DNA from: Nitrospinaceae bacterium
Lineage (GTDB): Bacteria > Nitrospinota > Nitrospinia > Nitrospinales > Nitrospinaceae
DNA: 64,000 nucleotides
NCBI GenBank assembly: GCA_029261395.1
Contig: JAJDBJ010000005.1
Span: forward strand, 62,001-126,000
Reading direction: 5' to 3'
The translations under genes were made by a program, and so were the position numbers. Below the pieces are notes generated by a model. It worked only from the letters and a program-made list of their open reading frames with translations, had not been told where the DNA came from and did not search any database. Below, piece after piece: positions 8,300-17,303 of this stretch (position 1 is the first letter of the stretch; each line of letters opens with the position of its first letter).

Positions 8300-9934
8300 A
8301 TGATTATGCCAGAGAGTCTCAGAAACTGGTTTGACAGGACATTCATCGGACTAGCGCGCAATTTCAAATGGTCCTACCTGCCGCCACTGATGGTTTATCT
8401 GGCGGCTGGAATTTCGGGGCTCACCGCGATCGTAGGAACATTTTTCATCAAGGACTATCTGGGACTTTCAGCGTCTTTTCTCGCCGGGCTTTTATTTTGG
8501 GCGGGTATTCCCTGGGTGTTGAAAATGCCCCTCGGCCATCTTGTTGATCTGATTTGGCGCTGGAAATCTGTGCTTGTATACATCGGTGCGGGTCTCATCG
8601 CACTTAGCATTCTGATCATGTACGGACTGATCGCCCATACCGATCAATTGACACCCTACATGGATGTCGAAGCCTGGTACGTGACCAGCGCTCTGTTGGC
8701 CCCCGTCGGCTATGTCATACAGGATGTCGTGGCGGATGCCATGACCGTTGAAGCCGTGCCGGTCACTGACCCGAAAGGTGTGCCCTATTCCGAGCGCGAA
8801 TCCAAGGCCATGCACACCACCATGCAGATGCTGGGCAGGTTCGCCATTGTCAGTGGTCTCGTCTTCGTGGCATCACTTAACATATTCATGTTTTCCGGTG
8901 TCGAGAATATGTCACAAGACGAGAAAGTGCATATTTATGAAAAAATCTATCTTATAGCCCTGATCATACCGCTGATATCAGTTGCGGGTGTCCTACTGGG
9001 ACAGGCCCTGTTACACAGACGCGCAAAATCCATGCGCGACCAGGGTGTTGAAGAAGCACAGATTAGCGCCACGCTTTTCAGATCGCAGGAAAAGACTGAA
9101 CCCAACTGGTGGATTTTGGGTGGTAGCGCAGTGTTTGTTATTTTTACCTTGATTATGGGATTGAGCGATGTGCCTTACGCGCAGGAAATAATCTTTGCTG
9201 GCTCAATGGCCATTGTGTTGTTTCTTATGTCACGCCTAATCCGCGAACTCGACCCCGATATTGGCCGTGCGCTTATTGGTACAGCTGTGATCATCTTCAT
9301 GTTCAGAGCAGTGCCACTTCCCGGGGCAGGCGCAACTTGGTTCGAGATCGATATGTTAGGTTTCGATCAACAATTTTTGTCCATTCTAAGCCTGATAGCA
9401 TCCTGCCTGGCGCTATTCGGCATGGTGCTGCTCAGGCCTCTCATGGCGACGATGTCGATCGCCTATATTGTTGTCATGTTGACCATCGCCGCGGGGGTCC
9501 TGTCACTACCCAGTATCGCCCTTTACTACGGTATTCACGAATGGACTGCCCGGTGGACTAACGGCATTGTTGACGCTCGTTTTATCGCCGTTATAAACAC
9601 CGCCATCGAGTCACCGCTGGGACAGATTTCCATGATTCCCATGCTGGCCTGGATTGCGAGAAACGCGCCTTCCAATTTAAAGGCGACTTTCTTTGCCGTC
9701 ATGGCGTCGTTCACCAATCTCGCTCTTTCGGCAAGCAGTCTGGGGACCAAGTACCTTAACAAAATCTTTACCGTCGCACGTGAGGTAAAGGACCAGGCAA
9801 CGAGTGAAATCACTACCCTGGCCGACTATAGCGAACTGGGCATACTATTGATCATTGTCTCACTAATCACCCTGACATTTCCGTTGGCCACCGTCTTTTT
9901 CATCCAGCATTCCCGTTATAAAACGGAACAGTAG
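8300..9934 (+). CDS. BT1/folate-biopterin-type MFS transporter
   Basis: A 544-residue membrane protein with about twelve hydrophobic helices. The early helices contain FIKDYLGLSASFLAGLLFW, then PLGHLVDLIWRWKS, a loop typical of the BT1/FBT branch of the major facilitator superfamily. GYVIQDVVADAMTVEAVP in helix 4 matches the QDVVADA-like motif of that branch. Eukaryotic and cyanobacterial members carry folates or pterins; the bacterial substrate is unknown. The start at 8300 has GAGGA eight bases upstream. It is monocistronic; a hairpin follows at 9996. Confidence 0.65.
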   Translation: MIMPESLRNWFDRTFIGLARNFKWSYLPPLMVYLAAGISGLTAIVGTFFIKDYLGLSASFLAGLLFWAGIPWVLKMPLGHLVDLIWRWKSVLVYIGAGLIALSILIMYGLIAHTDQLTPYMDVEAWYVTSALLAPVGYVIQDVVADAMTVEAVPVTDPKGVPYSERESKAMHTTMQMLGRFAIVSGLVFVASLNIFMFSGVENMSQDEKVHIYEKIYLIALIIPLISVAGVLLGQALLHRRAKSMRDQGVEEAQISATLFRSQEKTEPNWWILGGSAVFVIFTLIMGLSDVPYAQEIIFAGSMAIVLFLMSRLIRELDPDIGRALIGTAVIIFMFRAVPLPGAGATWFEIDMLGFDQQFLSILSLIASCLALFGMVLLRPLMATMSIAYIVVMLTIAAGVLSLPSIALYYGIHEWTARWTNGIVDARFIAVINTAIESPLGQISMIPMLAWIARNAPSNLKATFFAVMASFTNLALSASSLGTKYLNKIFTVAREVKDQATSEITTLADYSELGILLIIVSLITLTFPLATVFFIQHSRYKTEQ

Positions 9935-9995
9935 CAACAAAATAATTCCCTATCCACTCGTGTAGATCGTCAAAACGAATGTGGCCAAAGTTGGA

Positions 9996-10021
9996 AACAG
10001 CGGGAGGTCTGACCTCCTGTT
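9996..10021. other. Near-perfect hairpin downstream of transporter
   Basis: aacag-c-gggaggtc-t-gacctcc-tgtt folds into a stem of about 11 pairs with one bulge. It lacks a proper U-run, so it may be a weak terminator or a processing hairpin for the transporter mRNA. Confidence 0.4.
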
Positions 10022-10148
10022 TGCGGTATGCTTTTCGGTACTTTGCGCAAACTTTGTGCGTATGATAAGATTTGCGGCTTAGACACTGTTGTTTTCCAAA
10101 GCATATAGAGGGCATCGAGATCCGTTTCCAAAAGAGGAGGAGCCCGCA

Positions 10149-10289
10149 GTGATCCTGAAGAACAATGCCCAATATGCGGTGGAGTGCCAGACCAGGGCTT
10201 CCCAACATTGCATCCAACAAGGTGAGTATTGTGACAGCGAGGAAGGATGCCCGCCTAATTCCAATCACTTTTTTACAAGAAGGAGGTGA
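10149..10289 (+). CDS. Possible 46-residue Cys-containing peptide
   Basis: A GTG start preceded by AGGAGGAG opens a short frame with four cysteines (VECQTRASQHC, YCDSEEGC) and a basic end. Its stop overlaps the Shine-Dalgarno site of the lipoprotein gene at 10293, so it could be a translationally coupled leader. No family is recognised, and it may be spurious. Confidence 0.3.
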   Translation: MILKNNAQYAVECQTRASQHCIQQGEYCDSEEGCPPNSNHFFTRRR

Positions 10290-10292
10290 CCT

Positions 10293-10955
10293 ATGAAAAG
10301 AAGAGTCGTTGTCCTAACAGGTATCCTTTTGGCCAGTCTCTCTCTCGGTTGTGCGCAGACCCAAACACAGGTGCAGCCTACCCACCTTTCCTCTCAGGCT
10401 GCCACGGAGTGGGCTGCAGAAGAGCATCGGGAAGCTGCTGACCTGTTGCATGAAGAAGCTGTACGGCTGGAAGACCAGGTGGTTCACTTGAAACAACGGG
10501 TGGAGCGGTTCAACAAGAAGCAACATCTGGACCTGAAAGGGGTCAAGCGACGAATGTGGAAGTCGCGTATAGGAGCCTACAATTCGGAAATTTCGGAGCT
10601 TTATGAAAAAATCGCCTGGCATCATAAGGAAGCCGACCGATTAAACGGGGTGCTGCCCTCTGAACAGAAGGTGCCGCCTTCTCAGACTGCCAAGGAATGG
10701 TCTGCAGAAGAGCATCGGGAGGTTGCCGATTTGCTGGATGAAGATGCTGTACGGCTGGAAGCCAAGGTGACCCACTTGGAGCATCGGATAGAGCGGTTCA
10801 ATAAGAAGCCGTTTCTGGATCCGAAAGAAATCAAACGACAAGAGTGGAAAGCACTTATAAAAGCAAACCGTGAGGAAATTTTGGAGCTTCGTAAACAAAT
10901 CATTTGGCATCATGAGGAGGCCGACCGATTAAACGGGGTGTTGCCCTCTGAATAG
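10293..10955 (+). CDS. Lipoprotein with duplicated coiled-coil unit
   Basis: A 220-residue protein. The signal peptide ends SLSLGC, giving a lipidated Cys20. The mature part is two copies of one charged unit of about 95 residues. Each copy has EW(A/S)AEEHREAADLL at its head, a coiled coil with (R/H)(V/I)ERFNKK in the middle, and WHH(K/E)EADRLNGVLPSE at its tail. The copies are also similar at DNA level with a spacing near 290 bases, so the internal duplication is fairly recent. Function is unknown; it is probably periplasmic and membrane-anchored. AAGGAGG precedes the ATG. Confidence 0.75.
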   Translation: MKRRVVVLTGILLASLSLGCAQTQTQVQPTHLSSQAATEWAAEEHREAADLLHEEAVRLEDQVVHLKQRVERFNKKQHLDLKGVKRRMWKSRIGAYNSEISELYEKIAWHHKEADRLNGVLPSEQKVPPSQTAKEWSAEEHREVADLLDEDAVRLEAKVTHLEHRIERFNKKPFLDPKEIKRQEWKALIKANREEILELRKQIIWHHEEADRLNGVLPSE

Positions 10956-11074
10956 AGTGAACAATTGGGAGAAGGCACAAAGATCCTATTCAGGCGATTA
11001 TCGTAACATAACTTGCAGGAGAAACAGCCGGAGGGAGGGTGTTGGGTGTGTCTCAGTTCGGCATTGTTTTCAAA

Positions 11075-11513
11075 TCAAGATACTTGCAAGGCCAAATAAC
11101 TGACGACGATATAGCGGATCAGTTTGCCTACGGACACCAATAGAACAAACCACAATAAGCGAATACGCAAAATACCGGCGATCACGGTTATGGGATCACC
11201 CACGACCGGCACCCAGGCGAAACAGAGAGATCAATCCGTATTTCTTAAACCGCCGCTCCGCCCGGATAAAGTCCTTTTCCGACATCTTCAGCCACTTTTT
11301 GATAACCGACAAGCTTGCCCAGTAGCCCAGGCCATAATTCGTCAGGGATCCCAGCGCATTGCCAAGGGTGGCCACCGAAACCAGGGCGATGGGCGACAAA
11401 CCGTTCAACAGCAATAGGCTTAAAACCACTTCCGAGCTTAACGGTAAAATCGTTGCAGCCAGAAACGCGGTGATAAACAGGCCAATGTAACCCAGCTCAG
11501 CAAAAGTTTCCAT
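11075..11513 (-). pseudogene. Frameshifted YqaA/VTT-domain gene
   Basis: Reading from 11513 gives METFAELGYIGLFITAFLAA, nearly the same as the intact YqaA-like gene at 26833-27273. After KKYGLISL two bases are missing relative to the intact copy, which shifts the frame and gives the spurious end FRLGAGRG. The other frame then restores WVPVVGDPITVIAGILRIRL and KLIRYIVVSYLALQV to a stop at 11075. It is therefore a recently broken duplicate rather than an independent gene. Confidence 0.85.
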
Positions 11514-11525
11514 GCTTTATTAAGG

Positions 11526-11828
11526 CTATCGATCAGTAGCCACATAAAGATAAGCTGGGAAAGCGCAACTCAATCCAATAGTAAGATTTAGAAAGATAAA
11601 CAAATAGGGCTTCGGTCCCTTTGACTCTTTTGCTTGCAGAAACATAAATAGCCAAAACACAAATGATGTAAATAAAAGATCGGCGCTGAATCCCCCGGCT
11701 GCGCCGTTCACAAATAAAGACTCCACGAAAAGCGCTAAATTCAATCCTTCAACTTGGATAAATTTGAAAAAGAACAGATAAGGAACAATGCCCCCCAGAA
11801 TGGCTAAGGTGAGATATATTTTTCTCAT
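11526..11828 (-). CDS. DUF2834 membrane protein
   Basis: A 100-residue protein with three hydrophobic segments. MRKIYLTLAILGGIVPYLFF at the start, then FSADLLFTSFVFWLFMFLQA and IGLSCAFPAYLYV, match the DUF2834 family of small inner-membrane proteins of unknown function. It lies between the broken yqaA copy and the osmC fragment, all on the minus strand, so it may be an insertion between, or a survivor of, a duplicated segment. Confidence 0.75.
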   Translation of the reverse strand: MRKIYLTLAILGGIVPYLFFFKFIQVEGLNLALFVESLFVNGAAGGFSADLLFTSFVFWLFMFLQAKESKGPKPYLFIFLNLTIGLSCAFPAYLYVATDR

Positions 11829-11867
11829 GATTTCTCTTTAATTAGGTTCCGCAGAACGTTTTATAGG

Positions 11868-12020
11868 ATGGGTCCGGGAACTATCGGGATTCGATAGAAA
11901 CTTCCGTCAACACGGAATTCGCGATAAAACACGCATGGTGAGCTTTTTCATGTATCTTCTCAATCTCTTCCGGTATGGGAGTTTTATCCCCTCCCCAGGC
12001 CACCTTGGGACGCAGTGTTG
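11868..12020 (-). pseudogene. 3' fragment of OsmC-family gene
   Basis: Reading to the stop at 11881 gives ATLRPKVAWGGDKTPIPEEI, then EKIHEKAHHACFIANSVLTE, almost identical to the C-terminal third of the intact OsmC gene at 24713-25162. Similarity extends past the stop to 11868 (tccgggaactatcggg) and ends abruptly at about 12020. The N-terminal domain and first catalytic Cys are missing. Confidence 0.85.
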
Positions 12021-12174
12021 CGTTGACCAGTTGAAGTCGCAGCCATAAGCGGTCGTTCGGTGCGGAAGCGGGGAAGGTCCGCAGTTTGAGCAAACAATGA
12101 TTATCGATCTAAATCAGGAAAGTTTTTGCGCTCTTTTCATCCCGGTTTCAGGGGCAGGTTCCCTGCCTGAAATT

Positions 12175-12867
12175 TCAACTCGCCTCGATCAGGACAACAT
12201 TGTTTCTTGTCGCTTCTATGAATTCCTCTATAGGCAGATTTTTTAGTGTTGGAGCCGAATTGGCATTCCCGAATATTTTATTTGTTTTCATCACATCGAT
12301 CAAAACCGCAGCAGGAATCGCCAGGTTCAGTTCTCCAGAATAATCCCCACGGTCATACAGCGATTTAGCCGAAATAACCATTCCCACGACCTCTCTGTTC
12401 CCGTTGAACAAAGGGCTGCCGCTGTGGATCGGGTCCACGTCCATATGGATTTCCAAAAAACCGGAATCATTTTCATCCAGCGATGCCAGGGATCCTTCGA
12501 GAAAAGTATGCCTGTCTTCAAGAGTGTTCGTCCAGGGGTAACCCAGAGAGAAAACATAGTTTTCTTTTAAACCTGCATTTTCTGCCTGAATGGAAAGCGG
12601 TTCCCTTTTTACTTTTGGGGACTCCAGCAATTCTAGAATCACCACGTCGTCTGTTTTTCCCTTATTGACCCATTGTGCCTGAATATCATCTTCATTGGGA
12701 AATTTGACTTGGATGGTTTCAGCATCCTTCACCAAGTCATAATAGGTGAGAACAAACCGGGCGTTTCCGATCAAAAACCCGGAGCCGACCCGCGTCACCG
12801 GTGTACTCCATATCAGAAAGCCGATCAGAAGACCCACCAGAAGGACCACGCCAATCACTTTATTCAT
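12175..12867 (-). CDS. Trypsin-fold protein lacking the catalytic His
   Basis: A 230-residue protein with one N-terminal membrane anchor (residues 4-20) and a DegS/HtrA-like chymotrypsin fold but no PDZ domain. VGSGFLIGNARFVLT corresponds to the strand before the catalytic His, but that position is Asp44 (TYYDLV). The Asp region DDVVILEL (73-80) and Ser region HSGSPLFN (Ser149) remain. It is probably a catalytically inactive binding protein on the periplasmic face, or a divergent enzyme. The start at 12867 is set by AGGAGGAAAG; the frame is open to 12903. Confidence 0.68.
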   Translation of the reverse strand: MNKVIGVVLLVGLLIGFLIWSTPVTRVGSGFLIGNARFVLTYYDLVKDAETIQVKFPNEDDIQAQWVNKGKTDDVVILELLESPKVKREPLSIQAENAGLKENYVFSLGYPWTNTLEDRHTFLEGSLASLDENDSGFLEIHMDVDPIHSGSPLFNGNREVVGMVISAKSLYDRGDYSGELNLAIPAAVLIDVMKTNKIFGNANSAPTLKNLPIEEFIEATRNNVVLIEAS

Positions 12868-13062
12868 AATTACTCTTTCCTCCTGCAGATGGAATCGTCC
12901 CATTAATCTACAGCATTTTCGGTTTTACAACCGAAAATCATCCAGTGAAAAAACTTCCGGGATTTTTCCTTACCCGCCATTCCTGAAGTAGAGGCTGTGT
13001 TTTGAGTAAAGATGGTTTAAAATCCCTTACAGTTCACACCCACTTAAACTTCCAGGAAATCA

Positions 13063-14676
13063 ATGTCAGACCTGAAAAAAATATTTCAATACCATCAATT
13101 TTCTAAACACGGTAATAATGGTTTCGCACCGGGCCCAGGATATCTGGACTGGGCTTCCCAGCCGGACCCTTTCCGCAGATACCCAGGCGCTCAGATCGTC
13201 CCATTGGAAAAAGTCCCCCCCGCAGAGCGGCCTTATTTTTCGGAGGCCCTACAGCCTGCCCCGACTTCAATAGCTCCCTGGAATTTTACCTCCCTGTCCC
13301 AGCTTTTTTTTGATTGCCTGGCGCTTTCCGCGTGGAAGAGTTTTCAGGGATCGCAATGGGCGCTCCGGGTCAATCCCTCCAGCGGCAACCTGCATCCCAC
13401 CGAAGGTTATTTAATCTCAGGTCCCTTGGAGGGCCTTTCAACTGCACCCGCCGTTTTCCATTATTGCCCTTCGATCCACGCCCTGGAAGTTCGTGCCCGC
13501 TTATCGATGGAAGCCTGGGAAACAATGCGCGCAGGATTTGGGCCGCAAACGCTTTTCATTGGCTTGAGTTCGATTTACTGGCGGGAGTCCTGGAAGTACG
13601 GCCTGCGTGCTTTCCGTTATTGCCAACATGATCTCGGTCATGCGTTGGGCGCGGTCAACATGGCCTGCGCAGGCTTGGGATGGCAGGCGGTGTTGCTGGA
13701 CCACCTGGCCGGAGAAACGCTGGAGGTGATCCTGGGCTTGACCAAAAAAAGTGAAACCGAAGTGGAAGTTCCGGATTGCTTGATCGCCATTTCTCCGAAA
13801 CTGGATGAGGCAAAGCCTGATACGGATACCCGCCAGATTTTGGAGGTTTTCAACAAGGATTTGCAATGGATGGGGACGCCCAATGTCCTAAGCCACTCCC
13901 ATGTCGAATGGAGTGGAATCCATGAAGTTTCTCAAGCCACAGAGAAACCGCCCACCGATCATCTCCCGTCCTTCCCTTGCACTGGAGAGGCTTCACTGCT
14001 TGAGGAAGATGCGTTCCCTCTAAGAAAAGCGATTCACCAGCGCCGGAGCGCTGTCGCCATGGACCGCCGGACCCGCATTCATCGCAGTACATTTCTGCAG
14101 TTTATGATCAAAGCGACCCCTGCCCTTTGCCCCCTGCCCTTCCAGACCATCTCCTGGGAACCGCAGGTGCATCTCGGGCTGTTTGTTCACCGTGTGGACG
14201 ACCTCCCGCAGGGCTTGTATTTTCTTTTGCGAAACAAAAAACATTTGCAGGAACTGCAATCTACCTTCAAATCAGACTTCGTATGGAAGAAACCGCAAGG
14301 CTGTCCGGAAACGCTGGATTTATTTTTGCTCGAAGAGGGGGATTTCCGACCTCTAGCCACATCGGTTTCCTGTGGCCAGCAAATCGCGGGGGATGGATGT
14401 TTCAGCTTGGGAATGATCAGCGCCTTCCGACAACCTCTGGAGCAGCAGGGTCCGTGGTTTTATCGCCGTCTTTATTGGGAATGCGGTGCTATCGGGCAAA
14501 TCCTTTACCTGCAGGCGGAAGTCAGCGGAATCCGCAGCACCGGCATCGGCTGTTTCCTCGACGATCCCGTCCACCGGATCTTTGGCATCCAGGATACGAG
14601 CTACCAGAGCCTGTACCATTTCACAGTCGGAGGTCCCATCGAGGACACACGCCTGACCACACTGCCTCCTTATTGA
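13063..14676 (+). CDS. SagB-type nitroreductase, two-domain
   Basis: A 537-residue cytoplasmic flavoprotein of the SagB/ThcOx nitroreductase type. The first domain (about 85-275) has LRVNPSSGNLHPTEGYLI, the FMN-binding SSGNLHPTE variant of the family, and YCQHDLGHALGAVNMACAGL. A second, diverged domain (about 325-530) keeps IHQRRSAVAMD and the late YWECGAIGQILYLQAEVSGI. Single-domain SagB enzymes oxidise azolines to azoles in peptide natural products; stand-alone double-domain forms are widespread and uncharacterised. AGGAA precedes the start. It is not near the RiPP cluster (40 kb away). Confidence 0.78.
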   Translation: MSDLKKIFQYHQFSKHGNNGFAPGPGYLDWASQPDPFRRYPGAQIVPLEKVPPAERPYFSEALQPAPTSIAPWNFTSLSQLFFDCLALSAWKSFQGSQWALRVNPSSGNLHPTEGYLISGPLEGLSTAPAVFHYCPSIHALEVRARLSMEAWETMRAGFGPQTLFIGLSSIYWRESWKYGLRAFRYCQHDLGHALGAVNMACAGLGWQAVLLDHLAGETLEVILGLTKKSETEVEVPDCLIAISPKLDEAKPDTDTRQILEVFNKDLQWMGTPNVLSHSHVEWSGIHEVSQATEKPPTDHLPSFPCTGEASLLEEDAFPLRKAIHQRRSAVAMDRRTRIHRSTFLQFMIKATPALCPLPFQTISWEPQVHLGLFVHRVDDLPQGLYFLLRNKKHLQELQSTFKSDFVWKKPQGCPETLDLFLLEEGDFRPLATSVSCGQQIAGDGCFSLGMISAFRQPLEQQGPWFYRRLYWECGAIGQILYLQAEVSGIRSTGIGCFLDDPVHRIFGIQDTSYQSLYHFTVGGPIEDTRLTTLPPY

Positions 14677-14806
14677 TTCGTTCACCCGTTACCAATAAGT
14701 CCGCTTTGGGTCGTCAGCAGTCGGCCAAACGCAGACGGTCGGCTGAGGAACTTATGTCTGGCAACGCAAAATTCAAGTCGTTTTATCCAGCACCAATCCT
14801 TATAGC

Positions 14807-15127
14807 TTAAGAAGGCAAGCTTAAGATCATTTCGTCGTTTTCTATTTTTACCGGATAAGTGTTCACATAACACCCGTCATCACACCTGTCGGTAGTAATA
14901 CATTCCCCATTGGTGACATCAAATTGCCAATCATGGGCAGGACAGGTCACCAGTTTCCCTTCTAATTTACCGGTTCCCAAAGAAGCTCCCACATGCGGGC
15001 ATTCATCGTCACAAGCAAAAACCTCACCATCAATGTTAAACATCGCTATCTGCTGCCCACCGACGGTAAATGTTTTGCCCTGATCATCGCGAACATGTTG
15101 CCATTTCCCTAAATTATGCTCTGTCAT
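14807..15127 (-). CDS. Rieske [2Fe-2S] ferredoxin (NirD-like)
   Basis: A 106-residue soluble Rieske protein. Cluster ligands are in DECPHVGASL (Cys43, His45) and TCPAHDWQFD (Cys62, His65), correctly spaced for a 2Fe-2S Rieske centre. There is no membrane anchor. Such proteins are electron carriers for oxygenases or nitrite reductase partners; no partner enzyme is adjacent. AAGGAGA lies seven bases upstream of the ATG. Confidence 0.88.
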   Translation of the reverse strand: MTEHNLGKWQHVRDDQGKTFTVGGQQIAMFNIDGEVFACDDECPHVGASLGTGKLEGKLVTCPAHDWQFDVTNGECITTDRCDDGCYVNTYPVKIENDEMILSLPS

Positions 15128-15354
15128 AAATCTCCTTCTTATATAGTGGAAGAGAACTATTCATTATGACCCTTTAAAGAATAGGGATGTCAAAGAAAGC
15201 GATAGTGGTGTCAGATTGTCTGACCCTCTATTTTCTTCGCAACGGAAAGCGGTTTCAGAATTCTAGTGGATCTTCAGGTGGTGGGGAACTTTGGTTGACG
15301 CAACCCAATAAGTGAGAAGAAAACGATCACTTCCGAACGGAAGACCGTTCAACG

Positions 15355-15505
15355 AATGTGGGTAAAGGTGGAATGGGGAAACAGCGGGAGGGCAGGTGCT
15401 GGAGGTGACTCAGTTCGGCCAAAAGCGGACATTCGGCCAAAGGAAAGTTTAACAGCAAGTGTCTCTTAACTTTTTATCTCATAGGGTCCACTTGTAGCTG
15501 ACGCC
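15355..15505. repeat. Intergenic repeat, copy E
   Basis: The boxes ggaaacagcggga, actcagttcggccaaaagcg and 15442-15503 match copies A, C and F. It occupies much of the 391-base gap between the Rieske and YaiI genes. A small palindrome gtcaga-ttg-tctgac near 15210 is the only other structure noted there; no gene is seen. Confidence 0.55.
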
Positions 15506-15518
15506 AAACAATTTTTCA

Positions 15519-15962
15519 TCACAGCCTCGCAATAAACTTATCGAGTTCATTTGCAAACTTCATCTGCTCCCGCTTGCCAAAAACGTTCGGGCCGCCGGTT
15601 TCGACGCCGTTACTGCGCAGGCTGTCCATAAAATTGCGCATATCCAATATTTGCCCAATATTATTTTTATCATAGATCGTTCCGCGCGGATCGAGGGCCA
15701 GTGCCCCCTTCCCTACGATACGGGCCGCGAGCGGGATGTCCGCTGTGATGATTAAATCCATGGCTTCGCATTTATTTACAATTTCATCATCGGCGATATC
15801 TGCCCCATGCCCGACTCGGATCAAATGAATAAAATCGGAGCTGGGTAGACTCAACCACTGATTCGTAACAAATGTTACAGAAATTTTTGTCCTGTCCGCC
15901 ACACGGAACAAAATATTTTTGATCACCCTGGGGCAAGCGTCTGCATCAACCCATATATTCAT
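15519..15962 (-). CDS. YaiI/YqxD (DUF188) family protein
   Basis: A 147-residue protein matching the UPF0178/YaiI/YqxD family along its whole length: IWVDADACPRVIKNIL at the start, VGHGADIADDEIVNKC, DLIITADIPLAARIV, and a C-terminal GGPNVFGKREQMKFANELD. The conserved acidic residues suggest a PIN-like nuclease fold, but no activity is established. Normal length and monocistronic. Confidence 0.88.
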   Translation of the reverse strand: MNIWVDADACPRVIKNILFRVADRTKISVTFVTNQWLSLPSSDFIHLIRVGHGADIADDEIVNKCEAMDLIITADIPLAARIVGKGALALDPRGTIYDKNNIGQILDMRNFMDSLRSNGVETGGPNVFGKREQMKFANELDKFIARL

Positions 15963-16141
15963 TGATTGTCCTGGCAGATTACTGGTTGGAATGTCTTGGG
16001 CTCAGAGAATTGCTGGGGCATGGCAAGGGTTGACTCAATACTTTATCAGTACATTAAAGGACTGAAACTCTTTTCGGCCAAACCGGGTGAGGAACCTCAA
16101 TCTATGGCTCCTCCTGATCCTGATGGAGCAGGATAACCTCT

Positions 16142-16519
16142 TCACCCACCCGCCCGTTTGGCCTTCACGCCTTGCTTCTTCAAATAGTCAAGTATACGTT
16201 CAATATGGTCGCCTTGGATCTCGATGACACCTTCTTTGACCGTACCGCCGGAACCGCACATCACTTTGAGCTTCTTACTCATGGATGCCAGGGTAACAGC
16301 ATCCATATCGAGTCCTTTAATCAACGTGACACCTTTACCTTTTCTGCCCTTGGTCTCACGGGAGACTCGTACGTTACCATCACCGGAGGGTGGTTTCTGT
16401 TTGCGACAGGCGCATTGGTTAACGGGATTACCACAGCCCGGACAGATTCTACCTTCTTCGGTGGAGTAGACAAGTCGATCCTTGGAGAGCTTGGCTTTCA
16501 TCTCAGGCTTTCTTAACAT
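16142..16519 (-). CDS. YciH/SUI1-type translation factor
   Basis: A 125-residue SUI1/eIF1-like protein. The N-terminus carries a small Cys cluster (CPGCGNPVNQCAC), then a basic linker. The SUI1 domain follows: KGVTLIKGLDMDAVTLASM, KLKVMCGSGGTVKEGVIEIQ and DHIERILDYLKKQG. Bacterial YciH is thought to influence initiation fidelity on the ribosome. ATG 16501 (MKAKLSK) is an alternative start to 16519. Confidence 0.88.
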   Translation of the reverse strand: MLRKPEMKAKLSKDRLVYSTEEGRICPGCGNPVNQCACRKQKPPSGDGNVRVSRETKGRKGKGVTLIKGLDMDAVTLASMSKKLKVMCGSGGTVKEGVIEIQGDHIERILDYLKKQGVKAKRAGG

Positions 16520-16534
16520 ATTCCGACTTTAACA

Positions 16535-16693
16535 TCATTGCTCCGATACCGCATAACTGAGGGTGCGCTCCAACTCCTCCCGGTTGCCCTGCTGACGCAG
16601 AGTCACATCCCGCACCACCGTTAGTTTCACCGTCTTACAACATTCGCCGCATTGATGACATTCCCCTGTTCGCTTAAGACTATTTTCACTCAT
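16535..16693 (-). pseudogene. Truncated YkgJ-type gene (copy F)
   Basis: Reading from 16693 gives MSENSLKRTGECHQCGECCK, continuing in frame for 52 codons to ELERTLSYAVSEQ and a stop. Homology to the 114-residue intact protein ends at LSY, so the second half including three cysteines is gone. The frame is open, so a mini-protein could be made, but the shared truncation point with copy G argues for a relic. Confidence 0.65.
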
Positions 16694-17180
16694 GCATTTT
16701 CCGTTTACGCATTATTGGTCCTGCACTTCAGGTCATTATCCTAACATATCTTTTAGGGTACAGCGGGAGGGGGGAGGTGAAGTGCCTCATTTTGAAATCG
16801 AATGTCCCCAAACGGCCAAAAGCAGACTTTCGGCTGTGGAAGGCTTTCTGAAAAATCTAAATCTTTTCTTCTGAAAAATACTTCTTTGGAGCTTCTACGA
16901 TGGAAGTTCTTAACTACAAATTCACTCGATACCTTCTTGTTAAGAATAACCTCCTTCATTATGGGAAAGCTTAAAAGAAAGTGCCTCTAAACTTTTAAGC
17001 CCAAATGGTTAATTTTGTATAACGGAGAAATAAAAAGAGGCGTATAGTGGCTTAAAAGTTAAATTTCATTATATTTATTTGCTCTTTTCTCGAAGAGGTT
17101 CATATAAGATCAGCCATTTTTGGGAAAGAATAAGGAGGCTATTATGACTTTTTCCTATTTCATTACCAAAACTATTGATA
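16694..17180. repeat. Intergenic repeat, copy F, with duplicated gene start
   Basis: It is colinear with copy C (16800-17026) and with 4334-4545 of copy A (16964-17180). The second match includes the Shine-Dalgarno site and first codons of the chalcone-isomerase-like gene (aaggaggctattatgact, 17131-17148). The rest of that gene is absent: the frame breaks shortly after. 17180-17303 holds only the ribosome site for the next gene. Confidence 0.65.
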
Positions 17181-17303
17181 AGTTATTAGACTTTATTCAA
17201 ATATCTTAATCATGGGGTCTTCTTATGTTCGTGGGTTTTGTAAGGTTGTTAATGCCTTCCCAAACGAATTATTTTACTATTCGTTTCTCCAGGAGAAAAA
17301 AGT

